Assembly: GCA_003193925.1 (NCBI GenBank)
Contig: PSPG01000012.1
Coordinates: forward strand, 1 to 32,755
DNA from: Candidatus Thalassarchaeum betae
GTDB taxonomy: Archaea; Thermoplasmatota; Poseidoniia; Poseidoniales; Thalassarchaeaceae
Direction of reading: 5' to 3'
DNA length: 32,755 nt
Shown: positions 15,502 through 23,664 of the stretch, piece by piece
How the letters are laid out: each line of letters opens with the position of its first letter
Position numbering within the stretch: the stretch's first letter is position 1
Position numbers and translations under genes: made by a program
The notes under the pieces: generated by a model
The model's input: the letters and a program-made list of their open reading frames with translations, nothing else
Database searches by the model: none
What the model was told of the DNA's origin: nothing

Positions 15502-16686
15502 GTGAAGAACTTCCTAGGTGACCTGTCTTCGCTCTGGCGGCTCGACACATTGCCGGCCATCCCCCGCCTGTCTTGGTGGTGGTACTGGGCCATCATGTAC
15601 GTGCCTGACCCGGACAACCCGGCGCGCTCGCGCCAGCTGATGATCCTGTGGTCGACCAAGGAGACGTCAGCGATTCGCGTCAGCGGGCACTGGTGGAGGC
15701 CCGGCTCGCGCATGTCCACCGACGAGCACGGTGGGCTCGTCGTCCCCGGGATGGTCTGCGCGTGGTGGTACGACGGCAAGCGCATGTTCGAGCCCCTTGT
15801 GCTCAAGGAGTGCAGGATGGCCGTTGTGGACGACAACCACCCCCTCTGGCCCGGCGAGGGCACTGGCACGGGCGCGGGCGCGCTGGTTCCGTTACTCGAC
15901 GAGGACTTCTCGTTGGGGATGCGCCCGGGCAACGAGAGCATCTGGCTGTGCCTGACGAGCGATGCCGAGGCTCGCGCCGAGGGTGCTCCCATGTCCTTCG
16001 AGGCTGAGCTCACCCCTTGGTGGGGTCCACCCAGCACCCTGACCTACAAGAACAACGTCTACGGCTACGGGATGGGATACGACATCCTCAGGCTGCAGGG
16101 CACCAAACTCAAGCTCAAGGTTGACGACGAGGAGTTCGAGGGCACCGCATACTTCCAGAAGGTCCAGGTGCAGGCCCCCTCCTTCCCATGGTACTGGGGC
16201 ATGCTGCACTTCGACGACGGCTCCTACCTCGACTGGTTCATGCCACACAGCACCCCTGAAATGACCTCGATGGACGACACCCCTTGGCGTCGTCGCCACT
16301 TCTTCCGCACCCCTTCGATAGGGACCGGCATCTTCCACGACGCGATGCGCGGCAGGACGGAGAACTTCGCGCGTTGCGAGGTCGAGGTGGCCGAGCCTGA
16401 CGGCGAGGAGCCACTGAGGGACAATCAGGGCAACGCCCTGCCGAACTTCAGAATCAGGGTGTGGAACGGCCGCACGCAGATATCGATCGAGGCCCGGGCT
16501 TGCAGCCGGGCCCGCTGGACCTTCGACCAGCCCACGCGCGCGGGCATGGTCAGCCATCTGACGTACAACGAGTACCCACTGGAGATCGAGCGCATCGCGA
16601 TACTAGACGAGCAGGGCCTGCGCACCGCTGACGACTACGGGTGGATACACGGCAATGCCGAGCACACGTGGGGCATCCTTCATTGA
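15502..16686 (+). CDS. Lipocalin-like (CrtC/AttH-type) soluble protein of the ABC operon
   Basis: 394 residues from the GTG at 15502, ten bases after the permease stop, so almost certainly in the operon. No signal peptide or membrane helix is seen. The protein is very rich in Trp and Tyr (WWWYWAIMYV, GHWWRPG, CAWWYDGK, PWYWGMLHFDDGSYLDWFMPH). The last run, with an aromatic pair, a Leu-x-Phe-Asp-Asp-Gly-Ser strand and a following Asp-x-Phe, resembles the lipocalin-like fold shared by carotenoid hydratase CrtC and AttH-type proteins; this is a pattern resemblance only. These proteins hold hydrophobic ligands, so it could hand a lipid or pigment to the pump. An unrelated beta-rich fold remains possible. 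Confidence 0.6.
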   Translation: MKNFLGDLSSLWRLDTLPAIPRLSWWWYWAIMYVPDPDNPARSRQLMILWSTKETSAIRVSGHWWRPGSRMSTDEHGGLVVPGMVCAWWYDGKRMFEPLVLKECRMAVVDDNHPLWPGEGTGTGAGALVPLLDEDFSLGMRPGNESIWLCLTSDAEARAEGAPMSFEAELTPWWGPPSTLTYKNNVYGYGMGYDILRLQGTKLKLKVDDEEFEGTAYFQKVQVQAPSFPWYWGMLHFDDGSYLDWFMPHSTPEMTSMDDTPWRRRHFFRTPSIGTGIFHDAMRGRTENFARCEVEVAEPDGEEPLRDNQGNALPNFRIRVWNGRTQISIEARACSRARWTFDQPTRAGMVSHLTYNEYPLEIERIAILDEQGLRTADDYGWIHGNAEHTWGILH

Positions 16687-16718
16687 GTCCGAAGCGAGCC
16701 CTGAGAGCCCGATCTCCG

Positions 16719-16735
16719 CACCGTTCTTAACGGTG
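16719..16735. promoter_or_regulatory. Inverted repeat upstream of the TPR-like gene
   Basis: CACCGTT at 16719-16725 pairs with AACGGTG at 16729-16735 around CTT. It sits 33 bases after the stop of the lipocalin-like gene and 32 bases before the ATG at 16767. It may end the ABC operon or bind a regulator. The centre (TTCTTAA) is the only AT-rich spot in this 80-base gap. Confidence 0.4.
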
Positions 16736-16766
16736 GGGCCACCGAACGCGTCATCGAGGGAATGGA

Positions 16767-17315
16767 ATGAGCGAGGAGGACTTAGTCACCAGAGCAGCCC
16801 AGAATATCACACAGGGGGATTTCATGGGGGCGATGGCGCTTTTCGAGACCCATGTCGAGGCCAATCCGGACGATCCCGCGGGATACCACGGTTGGGCTGA
16901 GTCGGCGCTTTTCGAGATTCAGCAGAACGGCAACATCGACGACAGCGGGAAGGATCGGATCAACGAGGGACAGGTGGCCGCCTACTTCCGCAAGGCCTCG
17001 GGCCTGGCGCCCGACAACGCCGAGTACTTGGCCGCGTACGCCAGCGCACTGCTCGAGTTCGACCGCATTCCGATGGCTGTGCGCGAGTTCCAGAAGCTGC
17101 GCGACCTCGGCGCCTCAACCGAGGAGGTCGACGTCTCCTTCCACCTGTACGAGGCGGCTCGCGTGCTGATAGACGCCGTCGACCTCAAGACCGACCTCGA
17201 CAGAAGTCACCCCTTCGCCAAGCAGTATGTCCCGGTGGCCATCGAATTCGCCTTGCTCGGCCTTGGATTCCCATCGGCTGACGAGGCCGTTGAATACCTC
17301 GCCAAAGAGGAGTGA
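16767..17315 (+). CDS. TPR-like helical repeat protein
   Basis: 182 residues from the ATG at 16767, all predicted helical. Two or three degenerate tetratricopeptide units are visible: residues 7-40 (AAQNITQGDFMGAMALFETH then ANPDDPAGYHGWAE) and 72-110 (AAYFRKASGLAPDNAEYLAAYASALLEF, then AVREFQKLRDLGAS). The Pro-Asp-x-Pro/Ala-Glu turns are typical. TPR proteins act as protein-binding scaffolds; no partner is evident. No signal peptide is seen, so it is cytoplasmic. It overlaps the start of truA (17312-17315), suggesting co-transcription and coupled translation with the tRNA enzyme. Confidence 0.75.
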   Translation: MSEEDLVTRAAQNITQGDFMGAMALFETHVEANPDDPAGYHGWAESALFEIQQNGNIDDSGKDRINEGQVAAYFRKASGLAPDNAEYLAAYASALLEFDRIPMAVREFQKLRDLGASTEEVDVSFHLYEAARVLIDAVDLKTDLDRSHPFAKQYVPVAIEFALLGLGFPSADEAVEYLAKEE

Positions 17316-18205
17316 ACGGGGGGCCGTCCTTGGACAGCGTCCGCGTAGTGGTCGCTTTCGGTTACCATGGCGATGCTTTCCACGGCTCACAGGTCCAGCC
17401 CGGAATCAGGACCGTCGAAGGCTCCCTGAGACGGGCCTTGGAGAGGCTCGGATGGTGGAGCGAGGGCTGCTTGGAGATGTCCAGTCGCACCGATGCCGGT
17501 GTAAGCGTCAGGATGAACCTCGCCCGCATCGACCTACCCAGCTCGGTCTCCGAGTCGATCGAGGGTGGAAATCTGCTCAGGGCGGTGAACAACAACCTGC
17601 CTATCGGGATAGTGGTTTGGAAGGCGAGGATGGTCTCGCGGGGTACACGCATCCGACACTCTTACTCTAGGCACTACCTGTACCGCACGGAGGTCATTTC
17701 GGATTGGCCGCAGGAAGTGGATGTGAATCTGTTAAGCGAAGCCTGCTCTCTACTAGAGGGCCATCACGACTTCACCAACCTGTGCAGATTGGAGGAGGGG
17801 AAGGACCCGGTTAGGACCGTCGACGTGTGCGAGCCCTGGCTGTCTTCTGACGGTAGGGTGATCGGCATCTCGGTCAAGTCGCAGGCATTCCTCTGGAACC
17901 AAGTCCGCAGGATAGCCAGTGCCGTCTCCGGGGTGGCCTCAGGGAGGAACACGCTGGATGACATCCGCTCGGCCCTCGAGAAGCCCGAGGTCCCGCTCGA
18001 CCTCGGGCGCGCGCCCTCGGACGGGCTTATGCTGTGGTCGATAGAGAACGAGGAGTCCGAGGGCATGACCGATGGCGCGATGCCGGATACCAGTTGGTTC
18101 TCATTACCACCGAGAGACTCGCGCGAGCACACGCGATGGCTCGCTCTCGCGCGACTCGAAATGGCGACGCTGCTAGAGCGCGAGTGGCTGAAGCGACTCA
18201 ACTGA
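17312..18205 (+). CDS. truA: tRNA pseudouridine synthase A-family enzyme
   Basis: 297 residues from the GTG at 17312; TTG 17330, six codons on and preceded by a G-rich run, gives a more usual N-terminus (VRVVVAFGYHGDAFHGSQ). The catalytic motif is SSRTDAGVSV, with Asp61 the nucleophile that attacks uridine. Further family motifs are NNNLPIGIVVW, HSYSRHYLYRTE, GHHDFTNLCRLEE and the C-terminal SQAFLWNQVRRIASAV. TruA makes pseudouridine at tRNA positions 38-40; archaeal relatives act on similar sites. The last 50 residues (after LMLWSI) go beyond the usual end. The stop overlaps that of the leftward RibK gene by eight bases. Confidence 0.9.
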   Translation: MNGGPSLDSVRVVVAFGYHGDAFHGSQVQPGIRTVEGSLRRALERLGWWSEGCLEMSSRTDAGVSVRMNLARIDLPSSVSESIEGGNLLRAVNNNLPIGIVVWKARMVSRGTRIRHSYSRHYLYRTEVISDWPQEVDVNLLSEACSLLEGHHDFTNLCRLEEGKDPVRTVDVCEPWLSSDGRVIGISVKSQAFLWNQVRRIASAVSGVASGRNTLDDIRSALEKPEVPLDLGRAPSDGLMLWSIENEESEGMTDGAMPDTSWFSLPPRDSREHTRWLALARLEMATLLEREWLKRLN

Positions 18206-18632
18206 GGCGAATCACGGCCTCGTCGCCGTCCTCGCAGGGCAGCGCCTCGCGCAGGAACGCTGGAGAAATCACCTCGGCGGTCTCGGTGTGGCGTGTCAGG
18301 TCCGGTATGAGGACGGCGCACTCAATCCACTCGTCTCCGCCTCTGGTTATCTCGGCCTTGAACGCGGTCGCGCCGCCGAACGAGCGCCCGTCCCGCTCGA
18401 AGCCGCGGATGCGGAGCGGCTCCGCGCCCTCTATCCTCTCCCCCTCGTCGAGACCAGACAAGACTCTCAGGCTTCTATAGTCAGCGAGGTTGTCTCCGTA
18501 CAACTCGATGTTGAGCGTGCCAGGCCAGGCACCTGCTCCTAGCACGGCCTTGAACTGGTTCTGGTAGTGAGGCTGGGCCATGAACACATGAGCACGTCCA
18601 AGACCGCTCGATACCACTCCGCGCAAGTGCAC
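18198..18632 (-). CDS. ribK: CTP-dependent riboflavin kinase (archaeal RibK)
   Basis: 144 residues from GTG 18632; the frame is open back to 18716, but that part overlaps the preceding gene. The family opening is plain: GVVSSGLGRAHVFM, then HYQNQFKAVLG and the nucleotide/flavin motif PGTLNIELY. Later, FGGATAFKAEI matches the central strand in which archaeal RibK handles riboflavin. Unlike bacterial RibF, archaeal RibK uses CTP to phosphorylate riboflavin to FMN. This is known for the family; use of CTP here is inferred. It follows the PqqB-like gene by 44 bases in the same direction, so a two-gene transcript is likely. Confidence 0.85.
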   Translation of the reverse strand: MHLRGVVSSGLGRAHVFMAQPHYQNQFKAVLGAGAWPGTLNIELYGDNLADYRSLRVLSGLDEGERIEGAEPLRIRGFERDGRSFGGATAFKAEITRGGDEWIECAVLIPDLTRHTETAEVISPAFLREALPCEDGDEAVIRLS

Positions 18633-18676
18633 GGGACTGCCCTGCGACGAACCCTCATAATGTTCGGCATTGTGAA

Positions 18677-19555
18677 TCAGAGCGCAAAGTGTTGCCCCTG
18701 TTTGCCCACCTGCCACCCTAGGTCAGAGACCTCATCGACCTGGTTCGAGCCCGACTCGAGTAGCGGGTTGGAGTGGTTCAGGTGGATGAAGTGGATCTCA
18801 GGGTCCTCCTCGACCCTCTCACCCAGTCTAGCGATGCTCTCGGTGACCGTTGGATGGGGTATCTGCGACATGTCGCGCCCGGGCAGCTCGTCGGAGTCCC
18901 AGAACGAGCCGTCGACGAGCGCGACGTCGATGCCGAGATCGGACAGCCACTGGCGTATCGAGTTCGCGCCGTGTCTGGCCAGTGTCTGCCCCCAGTCGTC
19001 GTGATCCGGCAAGAACAGCAGGGAGCGCGCCGGCCCCCTGATGACGATGGCGTGGGTGTCGGCGAGCTCATCCCTGTGGGGGACGGGCACGAACTCCAGT
19101 TCGAAGCCGCAGCCGGTGCACGGCTGGAATCCCTCCATCGAGGCGACCTCAGATGGACTGAAGGGCGATAGCGAGCCCCTGCTACCCAGTTCCTCAATCA
19201 CAGAACGGCTCGCGAAAAGAGGCAAGCCGGAGCAGCCCATAACCTCGTCGCCGAATTGCCTGAGTCCGTCGACGTGACCGCAGTGGACGTGCGTCAGGCT
19301 GACCGTGTCGGGCCGAGCCACGCCGTCTACTCCGAGGGCCTCGGCCCACAGTCTCATCTGGTCAGACAGCGCTCGGCTCGCTTCGATCAGGTGCAGGCTG
19401 CCGTCGCTGCCCCGCACCCCACAGGCGACCGGGTGCCTGCGGAGCGAATGGTCCGCGTGCGCGGCCATGCATCTGGGGCACGAGCACCCAGCATGGGGCA
19501 CGCCCCCGTCCTGCGCTGTACCTAGCAGGACCAGCGACACTCCGGCGTCTGGCAT
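18677..19555 (-). CDS. PqqB-like metallo-beta-lactamase-fold hydrolase
   Basis: 292 residues from the ATG at 19555. Residues 7-30 read VLLGTAQDGGVPHAGCSCPRC, the start of PqqB/PhnP-type proteins with a Cys24-x-Cys26-x2-Cys29 zinc site. The metallo-hydrolase motif is HVHCGHVDG (89-97): His89, His91 and His94 are present, but the Asp of the usual His-x-His-x-Asp-His is Gly93. FLPDHDDWG and HLNHSNP near the C-terminus supply further candidate ligands. PqqB itself hydroxylates a precursor of pyrroloquinoline quinone, but no other pqq gene is in the window, so that role should not be assumed. Divergent from the oxoamine synthase, upstream of RibK. Confidence 0.72.
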   Translation of the reverse strand: MPDAGVSLVLLGTAQDGGVPHAGCSCPRCMAAHADHSLRRHPVACGVRGSDGSLHLIEASRALSDQMRLWAEALGVDGVARPDTVSLTHVHCGHVDGLRQFGDEVMGCSGLPLFASRSVIEELGSRGSLSPFSPSEVASMEGFQPCTGCGFELEFVPVPHRDELADTHAIVIRGPARSLLFLPDHDDWGQTLARHGANSIRQWLSDLGIDVALVDGSFWDSDELPGRDMSQIPHPTVTESIARLGERVEEDPEIHFIHLNHSNPLLESGSNQVDEVSDLGWQVGKQGQHFAL

Positions 19556-19566
19556 CGCTTGGCGGT

Positions 19567-19622
19567 GAACAACATCGGAAATGAAGCAGTCGGGTGCCGA
19601 AATCGAGCGTGTTGTTCCGATG
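19567..19622. promoter_or_regulatory. Two interleaved inverted repeats in a divergent promoter
   Basis: In the 98-base gap between the PqqB-like and oxoamine synthase genes, GAACAACA (19567-19574) is inverted as TGTTGTTC (19610-19617). CATCGGAA (19573-19580) is inverted as TTCCGATG (19615-19622). The two pairs overlap at both ends, so only one can form at a time in RNA. A shared operator for both genes is a reasonable guess. Confidence 0.4.
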
Positions 19623-19653
19623 GAGCCATGAACCGGACCGGTATTTGCGGGTC

Positions 19654-20832
19654 ATGGCGGCCGACCTGTCGTGGATGCGGGAGCGCTACGAGCAACTGCG
19701 CTCGCAGGGACTCGACTGGAACCCTCCGACGCTGCAATCGGCCAGCGAGCCGCGTTGCATCATAGACGGTCAGGAGATGATCATGCTCTCGGCTAACAAT
19801 TACCTTAATCTCGCGACTCACCCCAAGGTGGTCGAGGCCTCGATCGAGGCCACTAGGAAGTACGGGGTGGGCTCGGGCTCGGTCAGGGCCATCGCGGGAA
19901 CCCTCGAGCTCCACTTGGAGGCGGAGCGCGTCTGCGCCCTGTTCAAGGAGGTCGAGGCGGCGTTGATCTACTCGTCTGGATACACGGCGAACGTCGGACT
20001 CATTCCCACGCTGGTGCGTGGCGCCGAGGACGTCATCATCTCCGACGAACTCAACCACGGCTCCATCATCGACGGCGTCCGCCTGACCAAGGCCTCGCGA
20101 GCCGTCTACCAGCACAACGACATGGCTGCGCTCGAGCATGTACTCAAGGAGCACAATGGCAGCGAGAGGAAACTGATCATCAGCGACGGCGTGTTCAGCA
20201 TGGACGGCGACATCGCACCGCTCGTCGAGATCACCGAGCTCGCCGAGGAACACGACGCGATGATATTCGTCGACGACTGCCACGGCGAGGGTGTCCTCGG
20301 CGACGGCCGCGGCATCGTCGCGCATTTCGGCCTGCAGGGCCGCGTGACCTTCGAGATCGGTTCCTACTCCAAGGCCCTAGGCGTGCAGGGCGGCATCGTC
20401 GCAGGCAGCGAGGATGTCCGCACGCACGCGCTTAACCACAGCCGCTCCTGGCTGCTCTCGGGAAGCCAGCCGCCTGGCGTCGCCGCCGCCCAGAAGGCGG
20501 CTGTCGAAGTGCTGATGTCAGAGCCCGAGCACGTTCAGAGGCTGTGGGAGAACACTGATTACTTCCGCGGCGAACTCGACTCTCTGGGCTTCGACACCGG
20601 AGTGAGCGAGACGCCCATCATCCCCGTGATGTGCGGCGAGAGCCGGCTGGCGCAGGACCTCTCGGCAGAACTGCGAAAGGTAGGTGTCATGGTCGGCGCC
20701 ATCGTGTTCCCGATGGTGGCGCGCGACAAGGCTCGAGTCAGGACGCAGATGTCCGCGGGACTGACCCGCGAGGACATCGACGACGTCTTGGGCAAATTCG
20801 AGTCTTGCGGGCGCGTGTTGGGACTAATCTGA
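19654..20832 (+). CDS. kbl: Alpha-oxoamine synthase (glycine C-acetyltransferase-like)
   Basis: 392 residues from the ATG at 19654, the family's usual length; an earlier in-frame codon at 19594 adds 20 unrelated residues. Fold-type I PLP motifs are all present: SANNYLNLATHP, GVGSGSVRAIAGT, DELNHGSIIDG (His135), DGVFSMDGDIAPL, VDDCHGEGVLG (Asp207, His210) and SYSKALGVQGG with the Schiff-base Lys240. The family joins an acyl-CoA to an amino acid with loss of CoA, keeping or losing CO2. Kbl (glycine plus acetyl-CoA to 2-amino-3-ketobutyrate), BioF and serine palmitoyltransferase are hard to tell apart by eye. Kbl is favoured by overall similarity, but no threonine dehydrogenase is nearby. Followed by a thioesterase nine bases on, which hints at an acyl-CoA link. 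Confidence 0.8.
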   Translation: MAADLSWMRERYEQLRSQGLDWNPPTLQSASEPRCIIDGQEMIMLSANNYLNLATHPKVVEASIEATRKYGVGSGSVRAIAGTLELHLEAERVCALFKEVEAALIYSSGYTANVGLIPTLVRGAEDVIISDELNHGSIIDGVRLTKASRAVYQHNDMAALEHVLKEHNGSERKLIISDGVFSMDGDIAPLVEITELAEEHDAMIFVDDCHGEGVLGDGRGIVAHFGLQGRVTFEIGSYSKALGVQGGIVAGSEDVRTHALNHSRSWLLSGSQPPGVAAAQKAAVEVLMSEPEHVQRLWENTDYFRGELDSLGFDTGVSETPIIPVMCGESRLAQDLSAELRKVGVMVGAIVFPMVARDKARVRTQMSAGLTREDIDDVLGKFESCGRVLGLI

Positions 20833-20841
20833 GGTACGGGC

Positions 20842-21291
20842 ATGGCAGATGGGCAAGACGGACTCGGTCGCTGGCCGATCAGCTGCGAACTGCCGGTCCA
20901 GTGGGGCGAGATGGACGCCCTGAAACACGTCAATCACACCGTCTTCGCCCGATGGATGGAGACGACCAGGATGTACTACTTCATCGCCTGCGGCTTCGTC
21001 GACCTGTTTGAGAAGGAAGGCGTCGGCCCCATCCTCGCCGGACTCAAGGTGGACTACCTCGCCCCGGTCAGATTCCCCGACAAAGTCACCGTGCACACAA
21101 CGATCACCAAAATCGGCTCTTCCTCGTTTGAGATGGACTACAGGATAACGAGCGCCGCTATGGGCGGCGAGACGGTAGCCACGGCCACCGTCTCGGGCGT
21201 CGTCTTCGACTACAATGCCAACCGCAGCACGCCTATGCCCGACAGCCTGCGAGCCAAGATATTGAAACTCGAGGCGAGCGGCAGCGGCTAA
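20842..21291 (+). CDS. Hotdog-fold acyl-CoA thioesterase (4HBT type)
   Basis: 149 residues from the ATG at 20842. VQWGEMDALKHVNHTVFARWMETTR (two parts either side of HVNH) is the 4-hydroxybenzoyl-CoA thioesterase signature, with Asp/Glu at the catalytic turn and the HVN loop. It is followed by a LKVDYLAPVRFPDKVTV strand and a central IGSSSFEMDYRI strand. One hotdog unit is present, so a tetramer of single domains is expected, as in the family. It cleaves CoA from a fatty or aromatic acyl group in the cytoplasm; the substrate is unknown. Close behind the oxoamine synthase in the same direction. Its TAA overlaps the opposing TAG stop (CTAA at 21288-21291). Confidence 0.85.
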   Translation: MADGQDGLGRWPISCELPVQWGEMDALKHVNHTVFARWMETTRMYYFIACGFVDLFEKEGVGPILAGLKVDYLAPVRFPDKVTVHTTITKIGSSSFEMDYRITSAAMGGETVATATVSGVVFDYNANRSTPMPDSLRAKILKLEASGSG

Positions 21292-21938
21292 CTCGAGGCT
21301 TCGACCACTTCGTCGAGCTCCTCGTCGTCAGCCTCGGCGGCATCGTCAGCGGGAGCCTCGTCTATCGTCTTGCGCATGCCTTCGAAGGGCATCAGGCCGC
21401 GGTCCAGCCTGTCCAGTATCCTCCATCTGGGAGCGTACGACAGATGGATGTAGAGAGGCCCGGGGAAGACGAAGAAGAACCACCCGAGCCAAGTGGCGTA
21501 CTCGGGTATCTCGTTCATCATCGAGACCGAGAGTATGACCAGTCCGACGAAGGGGAACGGGAACAGGTACCTGCGGCGGTTCTCAAGGCGAATCGGAGGG
21601 CGCTTGACGGCCGAGACAACGAGGGACGAGAAACCTCCGAGAAAAGCGGTCATCGTCACCAGGATGAGCGTCTGCAGCCCCCATTCTCGGATTATCTCTC
21701 CCAGCTCATTCCCTTCCGCATTCCCTTGGTATCCGTATGGAAGCAGAAGGGTCAGCCCGATCAGCAGACCGTAGAAACCACCTACGAACACCGGGTGGGA
21801 GGTGGTCAGGGGGTAACGCAGGAACATCCGGCTCAGCGAGCCGCCCTCCAGCATGTGCCTATGGGCAGGGTCGAGTTCGTCGAGCTTGTCACGCCAGCCA
21901 GACACGACCATGCGCGCAGACGCTTCAACTATCATCAT
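21288..21938 (-). CDS. Uncharacterised membrane protein with three to four helices
   Basis: 216 residues from the ATG at 21938; the frame extends to 22022, but that would overlap the DUF309 gene. Helices are visible at VFVGGFYGLLIGLTLLLPYG, at LQTLILVTMTAFLGGFSSLVV and at LFPFPFVGLVILSVSMM, with a fourth at LGWFFFVFPGPLYIHL. The C-terminus is strikingly acidic (two DD/EE clusters in the last 30 residues) and probably cytoplasmic. I do not recognise the family. It follows DUF309 by 29 bases and so probably shares its transcript. Confidence 0.6.
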   Translation of the reverse strand: MMIVEASARMVVSGWRDKLDELDPAHRHMLEGGSLSRMFLRYPLTTSHPVFVGGFYGLLIGLTLLLPYGYQGNAEGNELGEIIREWGLQTLILVTMTAFLGGFSSLVVSAVKRPPIRLENRRRYLFPFPFVGLVILSVSMMNEIPEYATWLGWFFFVFPGPLYIHLSYAPRWRILDRLDRGLMPFEGMRKTIDEAPADDAAEADDEELDEVVEASS

Positions 21939-21967
21939 TGCGGGCGCAAACCGTCGTTTTTCGACCC

Positions 21968-22402
21968 TCAGACTGAATTCCAACCACCACTTAGTTTGAC
22001 GGAGTCGGTCGGCAGACCCCACTTTGGTTCGTCGGCGGCAGCGTCTCTGATGAAAGGCGCCAATTCGACTCGCAGTCTAGCGATGTCGACCCCCCAGATT
22101 CCGTGCTCGACTCCACCGAGCCTCCTAATCAGCTTCGAAGCCATGTTCACGACGCCTCGGACCTTGCTGCGCTCGTAGTTGTACAATAACGCCGCGCACT
22201 GTATCATGCCTTGGACGGCGTCGATCTCCGCTCTGCACTCGCGAGGCTTGAGTCCCTTCCAGAGATCCTCCCAAGATTCGTGCGCGTGCCAGAACTCAGC
22301 CTGGTCGAAGAGCTCGCAGCCTTCGATGAACAGCCCTTGCTCCTCCTCGGACAACTCACTCCAGTCAAGCAGTGTCGAGTCGTGTGGCACGGGTGCACTC
22401 AT
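21968..22402 (-). CDS. DUF309 family protein
   Basis: 144 residues from the ATG at 22402. FIEGCELFDQAEFWHAHESWEDLWKG (split here only for length) is the DUF309 signature, with His-Ala-His-Glu and Trp-Glu-x-Leu-Trp. It is followed by the helix pair RAEIDAVQGMIQCAALL and LIRRLGGV. The family is a small all-helical fold whose conserved His, Glu and Trp suggest a metal or ligand site; no activity is established. Divergent from citrate synthase; ACAATAGAA on the minus strand about 24 bases upstream may be a TATA box. Confidence 0.8.
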   Translation of the reverse strand: MSAPVPHDSTLLDWSELSEEEQGLFIEGCELFDQAEFWHAHESWEDLWKGLKPRECRAEIDAVQGMIQCAALLYNYERSKVRGVVNMASKLIRRLGGVEHGIWGVDIARLRVELAPFIRDAAADEPKWGLPTDSVKLSGGWNSV

Positions 22403-22482
22403 TCCGCCTCGCCTCTCACTGATTCTATTGTCGGAGAAGTTATCACGTGTTCCCCTCTAGGTGCAATGGTTGGAGCATTAAC

Positions 22483-23664
22483 ATGGGTGAGGAGGACACG
22501 CTCTACACAATAACAGAGGCCGATCTGGACTCCGGCCTGAGAGGAGTTCCGGTAGGAACCTGCAGGACTTCCTACGTCGACCCGATTGAGGGCGTCCACT
22601 ACGTCGGCTATCCTGTGGGAGACCTAGCCAACCTCGAGGAGGAGGACGTGATTTACCTCCTGATGCACAAGCATCTGCCCACACCAGAGGAGTCCAAGGC
22701 GTTCCACGCTGAACTCGCACAAAGGGCCGAGGGGATTCCTACCGGTGCGCTGCGCGTGCTAGAGTCGCTGACCCCGGGCAGCGGCCACCCGATGGACTGG
22801 CTCGCAATCGGGATCATGGCACTAGGCGCCGCTGACACTCATGCCCGAAGGCCCGGAAACGCACGGGCCGACTCGATGAACCTCATCTCTAGGATGCCCG
22901 AGCTGATGGCCCGGATCTTCCTGCTCCGAGGAGGCAGGCCAGGGGAACTCAGGCCACGCAAGCCCGAGCTCGGCCTGGTCGAGAACTTCGTCCATATGCT
23001 GGGCGTCGAGGGCGCCGAGGCCGAGCGGATGGAGCGTATGCTTCGATTCTTCTTCATTCTGCACATGGACCACGGTGGCGGCAACCTCTCGACCTTCTCC
23101 GGGAAGGCCGTGGCCAGCGGCCGTGCCTCGATCTACGTTTCTATCGCCAGCGCGATGAACGCACTGTCGGGGCCTCTGCACGGCCGCGCCAACCAGGCTT
23201 GCCTCGAGTTCGTACAGAGGATAGGGACCTCGGATCCCGATGAGATCGAGGCCTTCGTGCGCTCGGAACTGGCAGCCCGACGACCGATCTATGGCTTCGG
23301 GCACGGCGTGCTACGCGCCGAGGATCCCCGCGCCAGGCTCCTGTTCGAGCTCGGAGAGGAGATATGCCCTGATGATGAGAACTTCCGGATCGTCACCGCG
23401 CTCCGAGAGGTCGTCCCCCCTATCCTCAAGGAGATACCCAAGATCAGCAACCCGTACCCGAATGTCGACCTAGCCAGCGGCAGCCTGCTGCACTCCGTGG
23501 GATTCCACAAGCCCGACTACTATACGACCTTCTTCGGCTGGGCCCGAGTCGCTGGGATCTGCGCGCAGATACTCGACGAGCGCAGCGCGCGCGACGGCCG
23601 CGGCACCCCGATCTACAGGCCGAAGTACATCCCGAGGGAGCAGCCGCACCGACGCCTAGAGTGA
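22483..23664 (+). CDS. gltA: Citrate synthase
   Basis: 393 residues from the ATG at 22483. The catalytic residues are all visible: His233 in GPLHGRAN, His274 in GFGHGVL and Asp329 in NVDLASG. HMDHGGGNLSTF (194-205) is the oxaloacetate-side motif, and Arg-containing GWARVAGICAQI and RPKYIPRE near the end match the CoA-binding tail. It joins acetyl-CoA and oxaloacetate to citrate in the TCA cycle. No other TCA gene is adjacent. The upstream frame to 22447 is not family-like. It abuts the leftward glycerophosphodiesterase, with no bases between the stops. Confidence 0.9.
   Translation: MGEEDTLYTITEADLDSGLRGVPVGTCRTSYVDPIEGVHYVGYPVGDLANLEEEDVIYLLMHKHLPTPEESKAFHAELAQRAEGIPTGALRVLESLTPGSGHPMDWLAIGIMALGAADTHARRPGNARADSMNLISRMPELMARIFLLRGGRPGELRPRKPELGLVENFVHMLGVEGAEAERMERMLRFFFILHMDHGGGNLSTFSGKAVASGRASIYVSIASAMNALSGPLHGRANQACLEFVQRIGTSDPDEIEAFVRSELAARRPIYGFGHGVLRAEDPRARLLFELGEEICPDDENFRIVTALREVVPPILKEIPKISNPYPNVDLASGSLLHSVGFHKPDYYTTFFGWARVAGICAQILDERSARDGRGTPIYRPKYIPREQPHRRLE

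Noticed and set aside
21444..22178. 244-residue plus-strand frame
   Set aside because: Opposite two leftward genes, one with the clear DUF309 signature.
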